64,000 nt of DNA, taken from positions 1-64,000 of the forward strand of contig CAVWMF010000003.1 in assembly GCA_963756025.1 (NCBI GenBank), read 5' to 3'. This DNA comes from Bog-473 sp963756025. GTDB lineage: Bacteria > Actinomycetota > Acidimicrobiia > Acidimicrobiales > RAAP-2. The translations under genes and the position numbers were made by a program. Below the pieces are notes generated by a model. The model was not told where the DNA came from. It searched no databases and worked only from the letters and a program-made list of their open reading frames with translations. Positions 41,670 to 48,591 of this stretch are shown here, piece after piece. Position 1 is the stretch's first letter; every line of letters begins with the position of its first letter.

Positions 41670-42470
41670 GTGATGGCCAAACGGAGTGCCCGGCGCCCGC
41701 TGATCAGCGGGAACTGGAAGATGCACCATGACCACATCGAGGCGCTCCACATGGTGCGCGATCTCGGATTGCGGATAAAGCCCGAGGATGTCGCCGCCGT
41801 CGACGTCTCGGTCCACCCGCCGTTCACCGATCTGCGCACAGTGCAGACCCTGGTGGAGAAGGAGGGCATCCCGGTCGGATTGGGGGCCCAGCACTGCTCC
41901 GACGAGGATGCCGGCGCCCGCACGGGCGAGGTCAGCCCGCGCATGCTGGCCCGCCTCGGGACGCGCTACGTGATCGTAGGGCACTCCGAACGGCGCACGC
42001 TCTTCGGCATGACGGACACCGCGGTGGCGGCCACGCTGCGGGCGGTGCTCCGCCACGAGATGACGCCCATCGTGTGCGTGGGCGAGACCGAGGAAGAGCG
42101 GGCCCTGGGCCGGACCGAGACCAAGCTCGAGGAGCAGGTGCTGGCCGCCCTCGAAGGGTTGTCGCCCGAACACGCCGGCGGGCTCGTGGTGGCCTACGAG
42201 CCCCTGTGGGCCATCGGCACCGGGCAGGCCGCCTCCGCCATGGATGCCGAGGACGCGGCGGTCTTCATCCGCAGCCTCGTGGGGAAACTGGCTGGTGAGC
42301 AGGCCGCCGAGACCGTGCGCATCCAGTACGGGGGATCGGTGCAGGGCGAGAATGCCACCGAATTGATGGCCGAGCCCAACGTGGACGGCCTGCTGGTCGG
42401 GGGGGCGAGCCTGCAAGCGGGCAGCTTCCTTGACATCATTCGGGCCTGCGCGGCCTGCTACCGTTCCTAG
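41670..42470 (+). CDS. tpiA: Triosephosphate isomerase
   Basis: A 266-residue TIM-barrel enzyme interconverting DHAP and glyceraldehyde-3-phosphate. It has the N-terminal substrate lysine in SGNWKMHHDH, the catalytic His in IVGHSERRTLFG, the catalytic Glu and loop 6 in AYEPLWAIGTGQAAS, and the phosphate-binding YGGSVQGENA and LLVGGASLQAGSF. Starts at GTG 41670 or ATG 41673 differ by one residue; the -10 spacing favours GTG. It follows pgk by nine bases. Confidence 0.97.
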   Translation: MMAKRSARRPLISGNWKMHHDHIEALHMVRDLGLRIKPEDVAAVDVSVHPPFTDLRTVQTLVEKEGIPVGLGAQHCSDEDAGARTGEVSPRMLARLGTRYVIVGHSERRTLFGMTDTAVAATLRAVLRHEMTPIVCVGETEEERALGRTETKLEEQVLAALEGLSPEHAGGLVVAYEPLWAIGTGQAASAMDAEDAAVFIRSLVGKLAGEQAAETVRIQYGGSVQGENATELMAEPNVDGLLVGGASLQAGSFLDIIRACAACYRS

Positions 42471-42512
42471 GCCGTTCCGGCCAGAAGGCAGCATGTTGGA
42501 GGATTTGTCTCA

Positions 42513-42749
42513 GTGGGCGTCGTTACCTGGATCTACATCGTGATTGGCGTGGTATCGGCCCTCGGTCTGATCTTCCTGATCCTGATGCACAGCGGCAAGG
42601 GCGGTGGTCTGTCCGACATGTTCGGTGGCTCCGTCGGTGCGGCGGCGCAGGGGTCCACGGTCGTCGAGCGCAACCTGGACCGGATCACCGTCACCGTGGC
42701 CATCATTTTTGCCTTCTCGATGATCACGTTGGATCTCCGGCTGCAGTGA
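42513..42749 (+). CDS. secG: Preprotein translocase subunit SecG
   Basis: A 78-residue inner-membrane accessory subunit of the SecYEG channel. It has two hydrophobic helices (TWIYIVIGVVSALGLIFLIL and TVTVAIIFAFSMITLDL) around the conserved HSGKGGGLSDMFGG loop. The GTG start has GGAGGA eight bases upstream. Its position after tpiA is the standard actinobacterial order. Its stop overlaps the start of the solute-binding protein gene (GTGA). Confidence 0.95.
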   Translation: MGVVTWIYIVIGVVSALGLIFLILMHSGKGGGLSDMFGGSVGAAAQGSTVVERNLDRITVTVAIIFAFSMITLDLRLQ

Positions 42750-44608
42750 CGCACCCGGGTCATCGGCCCGGGTGGCGACGAAGTCTGACTCTCTGCAGAG
42801 CGGCCCTCGCCTTCCTCGTCGCCGGGGTCGCCGGGGTCTCCGGGATCGCCGGGATCGCCGGGGCGACGACCACAGCCAAGACCAAGACCACGGTGACCTA
42901 TGTCGGCGTGGCGGGTGGCTCCATTTCGTTCGGCATGACGCAGGGCCCGACGGGATGCAACGCGCACACGCCGACGGGGGACACCCCGGGCACGTTGACG
43001 GTCCTGGGCGCCGTGCTGCCCAGTGCGTTCTATGTGAGCGAGAACGGTTCGGCGACGGCGAACCTGAACCTGATCACGCAGTCCGAGGTCGTCAGCGTTC
43101 CTCCCCACGGCCCGGAGACGATCGTGTACACGCTGAACCCCAAAGCGGTCTGGGCGGACGGTGTGCCGATCACGGCCAAGGACTTCATTTACGCCTGGGA
43201 GCAACAGCGGGGCGATCTCACGTCCGACCCCAACCTGGTGGCGAGCACGGCCGGCTACAGGGACATCAAGTCGGTGCAAGGCAGTAACAAGGGGCGGACG
43301 GTAACCGTGATCTTCCGCCAGCCCTTCGCGGACTGGCAGATGCTGTTCTCCAATCTGCTGCCGGCGCACATCATGGAGAAGGCCGGATGGAACCCTTCGT
43401 GCACCACGGTCAACCCGGCGATCGACCTCTCCGGCGGCCCTTTCCGTCTGGCGAAGGTCTCGGCGCAGTCCATTGTCCTGAAGGCCAATCCCAAATGGTG
43501 GGGAACGCCACCGAACGCGCGGAGCATCACGGTGCACATCGCCTCGAGCTCCACGCAGCTGGCCAAATGGGTGCGGAGCGACTTCGTGCAGGTGGCGCTG
43601 CCCGACGAGCTGACCCCAGCGTTCTTGACCGAGGTGACGTCACTGCCCCACGTCCAGAGCCAGGTCAGCCTGTCCAGCTCCGTGTTGCAGCTGGAGATGG
43701 CCAGTGGTCCGGCGAGCGAGCTGACGCCCGACATGCGCCTCGCCATTGCACTCTCGGTCGACCGTCAGGCCCTGGTGGACCGGCAGGTCAACTGGGCGCT
43801 GTCGAGTGTGCAGGTGGCGACCAGCCATATCTATGCGCAAGGCCAGGACGGCTACCACTCGTCGACCACGACGACCCCGACGACCACCGCCAACGGGCCG
43901 CCGACCACGGGGACATCGACGTCGACGACCGTGGTCGGACAGGGGGGGACCGTCAACTTCCCCGTGACGCCGACCCCGGTGCAGGCCGCATCTCTGATGA
44001 CGGCTTCGGGGTACTCCCGGACGCCGCCCGGCGCCTGGCACAACGCGTTCGGGGTGCCGCTGACGCTTCGCCTGGCGGTCGACGAGAGTGACCCGTGGGC
44101 GGTGGCTGTCGCACCGCAGCTGCAGGCCCAGCTCATCGGTGCCGGTTTCGCCGTCTCCCTCGTTCCCGAGGCGAGCGCCAATGCCGCAGGTGCCGCGCTG
44201 TCGGACGGCTCGGCCGATCTGGCTCTCCTCGCGCTCACGACCTCGCCGTTCCTCAGCGAGGCCCTGGCGTGGTACTCGGATCTGCTCGGTCCGCCGGGCC
44301 AGAACGGCTCGCAGAACTGGACGAACTACCAAAGTACGACGTTCGAGAATCTGATCACCAAGGCGTCGCAGCAACTGAACTCGGGGACTCCGGCGGCAAC
44401 GGCCTATGCAGCCGCCGACCTGCAGCTGTGGGAAGACCTGGTGGCCCTCCCTCTCTTCACCGAGCCCAGTGCGATGGCCTGGAGCCGCAAGGTTGCGGAA
44501 GTAACCCCGACGCCGACCAGCAACAGCCTCCTCTGGTATGCGCAGTACTGGGCCGTCCGGGTCCCGCAGTCGGTCAACAACACCACGCCGGCGTTACCCA
44601 GCCCCTGA
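42746..44608 (+). CDS. Family-5 extracellular solute-binding protein (peptide-type)
   Basis: A 620-residue exported protein. Arg-rich N-terminus and signal peptide, whose hydrophobic core is an AGVAGVSGIAGIAG repeat encoded by 9-bp units (42825-42870). The SBP_bac_5 body has LNPKAVWADGVPITAKDFIYAW, the family's hallmark, and RLAIALSVDRQALVD. A Thr/Ser/Pro-rich linker (43858-43950, TTTTPTTTANGPPTTGTSTS) sits inside the binding domain. No lipobox cysteine is obvious at the cleavage region, so its anchoring is unclear. It could supply the OppBCDF transporter at the left end, but it lies next to secG and no transporter genes adjoin it. Confidence 0.85.
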   Translation: MTHPGHRPGWRRSLTLCRAALAFLVAGVAGVSGIAGIAGATTTAKTKTTVTYVGVAGGSISFGMTQGPTGCNAHTPTGDTPGTLTVLGAVLPSAFYVSENGSATANLNLITQSEVVSVPPHGPETIVYTLNPKAVWADGVPITAKDFIYAWEQQRGDLTSDPNLVASTAGYRDIKSVQGSNKGRTVTVIFRQPFADWQMLFSNLLPAHIMEKAGWNPSCTTVNPAIDLSGGPFRLAKVSAQSIVLKANPKWWGTPPNARSITVHIASSSTQLAKWVRSDFVQVALPDELTPAFLTEVTSLPHVQSQVSLSSSVLQLEMASGPASELTPDMRLAIALSVDRQALVDRQVNWALSSVQVATSHIYAQGQDGYHSSTTTTPTTTANGPPTTGTSTSTTVVGQGGTVNFPVTPTPVQAASLMTASGYSRTPPGAWHNAFGVPLTLRLAVDESDPWAVAVAPQLQAQLIGAGFAVSLVPEASANAAGAALSDGSADLALLALTTSPFLSEALAWYSDLLGPPGQNGSQNWTNYQSTTFENLITKASQQLNSGTPAATAYAAADLQLWEDLVALPLFTEPSAMAWSRKVAEVTPTPTSNSLLWYAQYWAVRVPQSVNNTTPALPSP

Positions 44609-44704
44609 CCCCGGCCCGGGCTGCCTCCGTGAGTGGCGCAGGGTTCAAAGAGGGCCATTGACCACGCGCTACGCTCTCGGGGCGCTCCTCGGAGTGGCAG
44701 GCCG

Positions 44705-44788
44705 GTCGGAGTGGCGGAATAGGCAGACGCGCCAGCTTGAGGGGCTGGTGCCCGCAAGGGCGTGGGGGTTCAAGTCCCCCCTCCGACA
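44705..44788 (+). tRNA. tRNA-Leu (anticodon GAG)
   Basis: The acceptor stem GTCGGAG (44705-44711) pairs with CTCCGAC (44781-44787), discriminator A. The anticodon stem CCAGC/GCTGG encloses the loop TTGAGGG, giving anticodon GAG. A long variable arm (GCCCGCAAGGGCG) marks a type II tRNA, and the T arm is GGGGG-TTCAAGT-CCCCC. CCA is not encoded. The serine recombinase frame ends inside its T arm on the other strand, so the gene is the likely integration target of the element to the right. Confidence 0.95.
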
Positions 44789-46518
44789 CGCTCCAAGTCC
44801 ACGCCCCTCGGGCCTGTGACCTGGGAGGTTCCACAGTTGTGGTTTCCACCGACACGCTCCGCGGCCACGCTTCGCAGTGTGGATGTCAGCTTGACCTCTT
44901 CGGTTGTCCCGACGCGTCGGTACCGCACGGTCAGCCCGAGCGCTTGGTAGAGCGCAGCTCGGTCGGCCTGCTCGATGCGATCGAGCAGTTCGGGTAAATC
45001 TCGGAGTGCTGTGAGGGTCTCGAGAACCAGCTCAAGAAGGAGGGGCTTGGGGCTCGGTGGGGCGGTCGCCAACACTGCCTCGGCAGCGGATTTCTCTCGT
45101 TGGGTAGCCGCTATTCGAGAGGCGATGACCTCGGCGGGGATACCCGCCTCCAGGCCGTCGAGGTGTTTCGACAGCTTGCGTTCGCACTCGCTGAGCGTCG
45201 CTCGGGCCCGGGCGATGGCCGGATCTTCTCGGTGTCCCAGGGAATCCTCCTCGACGATCTGGGCTGCCGTTGCCTCTATGCGGTCCGCTGAGAACAAATC
45301 ACAGAGCCAGGCGTCGACGTGGGGGAGTAGGCGATCCTCGCGCACCGCCAAGGTCCGAGGATGATCATTGACCGCCACGGGGTAGTCACTGCTCACCCTG
45401 CAGCGGTAAAAGGCGTGGCCCCGAACCAGATTGCCTTGCAACTTCTTTTCGCAGCAGTCGCAGACCACGAGCCCAGCCAGCGGATAGCGGGATGGCTCGG
45501 CGTGGCGCACCCCCACGTGCGTCTTGCGGCGCCGGGGCGTGACCGCGTTGGTTCGGGTATTGGCAGCGACGAGCGCCTGGACCCGGTGCCAGGTCGACTC
45601 GTCCACGATGGCGTCATAGGTCTGCACCGATGCGGTGACCCATTCCGCCCGGTCCTGCCACTTTTGGCGGGTCACATGGCCGAGCGCAGGAACATCGGGG
45701 TCGAGCAGGATGTCCGCCTTCTTGGTGCGGCCGGAGACGTGATAGCCGAGGTACCGCGGGTTGGCGAGGATGCTGCGTACCGCCGACATCGCCCACGCGT
45801 GCCCGGACCGGTGCGAGTTGCGGGACCGGTCGTGAGCGGATGGACTCGGTACCCCTTCATTGGTCAGCACGGTGGCGATCTGCTTGTATCCCGCGCCGGC
45901 CAGGTAGGAGTCATAGATCCGCTGTACGACAGGAGCCGTCACCGGGTCGGGTGCGAGTTGATGGAGCCGGGCGCCCGAGGCCGCTTTGGATGGGTTCGAA
46001 TGAGGTCCGCGATCGGCGATCAGGTAGCCGTAGGGGGGACGACCACCAAGCCAGCGACCGGCCTGGGCGTGGGCACGAACGGCATTGGCGACACGTAGTC
46101 GGGTGCGGTTGCGCTCCGAACGACTCATGGTGCCGTAGTTAGAGAGAGCCATGTAGTGCCCGTCGTTGTTGATATCGACAGCCCCGCCCAGTTCGGGTAC
46201 CCACAACCCAACGCCGTAGTGGGCGAACTGGAACAGGATCCCCTCAAACTGCGTGCCGGAGAAGGCACGCTGTGGCTCAGCAATGACCAGCGCATCCCAG
46301 CCGCGGTTCAAGTCCTTCAAGTCACGCAGAATGCGGGAGGCTTCGGGACGACGGTCCCAGGGCAAACTTCTGCTCTTGTCGATGTCGTGATACGTAGTCA
46401 CGATCTCGCCATGGGGGGCGACGAGACGAGCGGCGACGTCGGTTTGCCAGCGCAGGCTGTCGGCCGGGTCTTGGAGGTCGTCAGTAGAGGTACGGGCGCT
46501 GAGTGCGAACCGGATCAC
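44770..46518 (-). CDS. Large serine recombinase (site-specific integrase)
   Basis: A 582-residue recombinase. The catalytic domain starts MIRFALSARTSTDDLQDP (Ser in the R-x-S motif) and includes RPEASRILRDL and TMSRSERNRTRLRVANAV. The Recombinase domain has GRPPYGYLIA and ANPRYLGYHV. The zinc ribbon is LVVCDCCEKKLQGN with FYRCRV, followed by a coiled coil (AIARARATLSECERKLSKHL). Its last seven codons and stop are read from the antisense strand of the tRNA-Leu 3' end. It starts in an ATGA overlap with a small upstream ORF. It is probably the integrase of the mobilizable element ending near 50 kb or beyond. Confidence 0.93.
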   Translation of the reverse strand: MIRFALSARTSTDDLQDPADSLRWQTDVAARLVAPHGEIVTTYHDIDKSRSLPWDRRPEASRILRDLKDLNRGWDALVIAEPQRAFSGTQFEGILFQFAHYGVGLWVPELGGAVDINNDGHYMALSNYGTMSRSERNRTRLRVANAVRAHAQAGRWLGGRPPYGYLIADRGPHSNPSKAASGARLHQLAPDPVTAPVVQRIYDSYLAGAGYKQIATVLTNEGVPSPSAHDRSRNSHRSGHAWAMSAVRSILANPRYLGYHVSGRTKKADILLDPDVPALGHVTRQKWQDRAEWVTASVQTYDAIVDESTWHRVQALVAANTRTNAVTPRRRKTHVGVRHAEPSRYPLAGLVVCDCCEKKLQGNLVRGHAFYRCRVSSDYPVAVNDHPRTLAVREDRLLPHVDAWLCDLFSADRIEATAAQIVEEDSLGHREDPAIARARATLSECERKLSKHLDGLEAGIPAEVIASRIAATQREKSAAEAVLATAPPSPKPLLLELVLETLTALRDLPELLDRIEQADRAALYQALGLTVRYRRVGTTEEVKLTSTLRSVAAERVGGNHNCGTSQVTGPRGVDLERVGGGT

Positions 46519-46727
46519 GCTGCGTCACCTTTCTGCTGGTCGCGTAAGGCCCGCACAATGCGAGCCAAAACAGCGGCCACGTTCGGGGTCACCTGGGGTG
46601 CGCTCTCAGCCGTGAACCGAATCGGCTCACGGCCGCCAGAGTCAGATCTTGAGCGACCCTCAACGCTACCCCGAGGTGCGTTGGCGAGAGGCGGATTGGT
46701 CAATCTCTCGCTGGATCCTGTTCCCAC
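46515..46727 (-). CDS. Small hypothetical protein upstream of the recombinase
   Basis: About 70 residues from GTG 46727; a longer version from ATG 46832 would overlap the gene before it. The C-terminal half, APQVTPNVAAVLARIVRAL, looks like an amphipathic helix. Its TGA overlaps the recombinase ATG, so the two are probably coupled, as small recombination accessory proteins often are. No family is recognised. GC-rich third positions in the second half support coding; the N-terminal half is weak. Confidence 0.45.
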   Translation of the reverse strand: MGTGSSERLTNPPLANAPRGSVEGRSRSDSGGREPIRFTAESAPQVTPNVAAVLARIVRALRDQQKGDAA

Positions 46728-46728
46728 C

Positions 46729-47025
46729 TCAGGCCGGCGTTTCGACTTCAGTTGGAACTGCTCTGCCGGCAATCCAGGGACGGTGCTTGATGAGATCTCC
46801 TGCGAAGAAGGGAAAGGCTCTATCGAGAACATTGCCCTTGTAGCCGGCGAGGATGTCCGGAATCAGCACTCGGGTGATGCCGCTCGCCAACAGGGCGTTG
46901 ACACGGCCGATAACGCGCACTCCCAGCCAGGCGAGGACGGGCTGTTCTCGATGCCCCATCAGAGCCAAGGGCGCGCCATTCGTTTCGGAGTTGCTGAAGA
47001 GTCGGGCGTCCATGCCTCCCACCAT
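46729..47025 (-). CDS. Hypothetical protein, 98 residues
   Basis: Reading frame with strong G/C bias at third positions, so probably real. Pieces include MDARLFSNSETNGAPLALMG, VLAWLGVRVIGRVNALLASG and FPFFAGDLIKHRPWIAG. No family is recognised. It stops two bases before the GTG of the next small ORF and heads the minus-strand operon leading to the recombinase. Its ATG lies within a CATGAAC-GTTCATG inverted repeat (47023-47042), one of the repeats of the adjacent control region, so it may be autoregulated or controlled by the element. Confidence 0.55.
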   Translation of the reverse strand: MVGGMDARLFSNSETNGAPLALMGHREQPVLAWLGVRVIGRVNALLASGITRVLIPDILAGYKGNVLDRAFPFFAGDLIKHRPWIAGRAVPTEVETPA

Positions 47026-47042
47026 GAACAGCGAGGTTCATG
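47023..47042. repeat. Inverted repeat CATGAAC-N6-GTTCATG
   Basis: Perfect 7-bp arms around AGCGAG, overlapping the start of the 98-residue ORF. It is the first of a series of GTTCATG/CATGAAC elements spread to 48088. Confidence 0.8.
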
Positions 47043-47154
47043 AAAACCGTAATGAAAACCTTCATGGCTGGAGATACTTCGAGAAATGTTCGTGCACCTC
47101 GAACATCACCCCTCAGGATTGGCGATCCGATCTCCAGCACTTTTCGCAGGTCAA

Positions 47155-47188
47155 GGGGTTCACGATGCCAATGATGAAGGGTTCATGG
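47155..47188 (+). repeat. 23-bp-period direct repeat of GGGTTCA(C/T)G
   Basis: GGGGTTCACGATGCC at 47155 is repeated as AGGGTTCATGG at 47178, 23 bases later; the intervening bases end in ATGATGA. It is preceded by CAGGTCAA, which also precedes the hairpin at 47660. The stretch from 47045 to 48171 contains no convincing gene. Confidence 0.75.
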
Positions 47189-47449
47189 TCACCCCGGCCC
47201 AGCCGCAACGAAAATTCGAGGAGTTACGTGGTCCCAACTGGCACGGGCCCGTCGACGCCGTTCGGCGCTCGGCTGGTGTCGCGCCGTCGTTGGCCGTCAA
47301 TCGTCGCTGCGGAATACGGCTCGCCCCCGGAGATCGCCGGCCACGCCGGCGCCGGGGTCGGCCTTTATTTCCTCGCTCGGCCCGTGGCCGTCCATTGACA
47401 GCCGCCGCCGGTGCGAAAAATCGCGCGAAGGTGATCGATGACGGGAAAA

Positions 47450-47476
47450 GGCGGGGCGACAAGCGCCCCACCCGCC
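47450..47476. repeat. GC-rich hairpin in element control region
   Basis: GGCGGGGCG followed by ACAAG and CGCCCCACCCGCC can form a strong imperfect stem-loop. It has no T tract on the plus strand, so it may be a structural element (for example part of an origin) rather than a terminator. Confidence 0.45.
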
Positions 47477-47549
47477 ATCAAACACCAAATAGAGGGCCGA
47501 ATCCTTGCCGGTCGGCACGGATCGACGGATTGAAAGAAACCCTGCGTGC

Positions 47550-47585
47550 GGGGTTCATGGTTGCCACTATGAAGGGTTCACGATG
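47550..47585 (+). repeat. Second 23-bp-period direct repeat of GGGTTCA(C/T)G
   Basis: GGGGTTCATGG at 47550 is repeated as AGGGTTCACGATG at 47573. Spacing (23 bases) and flanking TATGA/GATGA resemble the pair at 47155, with the C/T variants in swapped order. Confidence 0.75.
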
Positions 47586-47659
47586 CGGTGGCCCGTTAGG
47601 TCGTTACTTGGCCGTCCATTGGTCGGACAAGGCAAAGCGTCGCACAATGTCCCAGGTCA

Positions 47660-47689
47660 AAGGGTTCATGGCGGCAACCATGAACCCTT
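47660..47689. repeat. Perfect 12-bp inverted repeat (hairpin)
   Basis: AAGGGTTCATGG, six bases (CGGCAA), then CCATGAACCCTT: a perfect 12-bp stem made of the same core as the direct repeats. It is preceded by CAGGTCAA and followed by CCATGATGG. It is a candidate protein-binding site, origin element or oriT hairpin of the mobilizable element. Confidence 0.85.
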
Positions 47690-48069
47690 CCATGATGGAG
47701 CAGGGAGCGGTCATCATGGAGGAAAGCTCGTGTGTGTCGAATCCGCGGCCCAGTTCCTTGTATGCGAACACACCAACCGAATCAACGGCCGCCGAACCAC
47801 AACCAAGCTGCAAGGCAACTCGACAGAGGGGTCGCGTCCTCACCCTCGTCTGCCGGGTGGGAGACACATTTGTCCTGCTCACGAGGACCGAGGAATCGCG
47901 CGAACATGACTGCCGTCCTTCGCCGTCAGTTCCTCTGTTGTGAGGACAACCCTCCGCCGTTCGACCGAAGCGCGAAGACAAAACGAGAACCGGTAGGTCT
48001 CACCGTTTCCCTGTCGAGCCCGACGATTATGAAGGTCGCGGCGCGTCATGAAGGACAGAGCAAGATAGA

Positions 48070-48088
48070 TGAACAGTTGCACTGTTCA
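48070..48088. promoter_or_regulatory. Perfect 8-bp inverted repeat upstream of mobC
   Basis: TGAACAGT-TGC-ACTGTTCA, then TGG, so that it again carries GTTCATGG. It lies ~85 bp upstream of the chosen mobC start, the usual place for an operator or oriT inverted repeat recognised by MobC/MobA. Confidence 0.6.
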
Positions 48089-48171
48089 TGGTGGCGTTGC
48101 CGGTGGCCCCGCTCCGGTCCTGTCCCCGAGTTGTACTCGGGATCGCTGCGCTGGGCGTCTGCAAGCATCCA

Positions 48172-48591
48172 GTGACCGAATCAGAAACTGCGTCAGAGGG
48201 GACGACGTCGACCAAGGTCATTCGGATGAGGCGTTCTCCGGGCGGGCGCCATCGGCTCCTCGGAGTGCGTCTCACCGAGGTGGAGGAACGCCAGATTCGT
48301 CACCTGGCCGAGAAGGCCGGCCTCTCGGCGCAACGTTTTGTCGTGGAAGCGGCGCTGTCGGGTTCGACGGCCGCGGCGGCACAACGGCGCGTGGCCCAGC
48401 GTGACGCCGAGCGGGCTCGGCTCATCTTGGCGAGCATCTCGAACAACGTGAACCAACTGGCCAAGTGGGCGAACACCAACCACGTCCTCCCCGACACCTT
48501 TGCCGCATGTATCGACGACATTCGTCGAACCACCAGCGCGGTGACCGACACCGCGCAGCGTCTCGGATCCGTCTTTGAGCCCGAGCGATGA
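48172..48591 (+). CDS. mobC: MobC-like mobilization (relaxosome accessory) protein
   Basis: About 139 residues from GTG 48172; longer (48088) or shorter (ATG 48229) starts are possible. The N-terminal part RHRLLGVRLTEVEERQIRHL is a ribbon-helix-helix-like DNA-binding segment. The C-terminal half LASISNNVNQLAKWANTN matches the MobC motif (N-x-NQ-x-A). MobC proteins bind oriT and help the relaxase open the strand. Its TGA overlaps the relaxase ATG (ATGA), so the two are made together. The upstream inverted repeat at 48070-48088 may be its operator. Confidence 0.85.
   Translation: MTESETASEGTTSTKVIRMRRSPGGRHRLLGVRLTEVEERQIRHLAEKAGLSAQRFVVEAALSGSTAAAAQRRVAQRDAERARLILASISNNVNQLAKWANTNHVLPDTFAACIDDIRRTTSAVTDTAQRLGSVFEPER

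Noticed and set aside
47604..47981. A 125-residue minus-strand frame in the control region
   Set aside because: Its composition is not gene-like and it reads through the repeats. The repeats themselves explain its MNP-like pieces.
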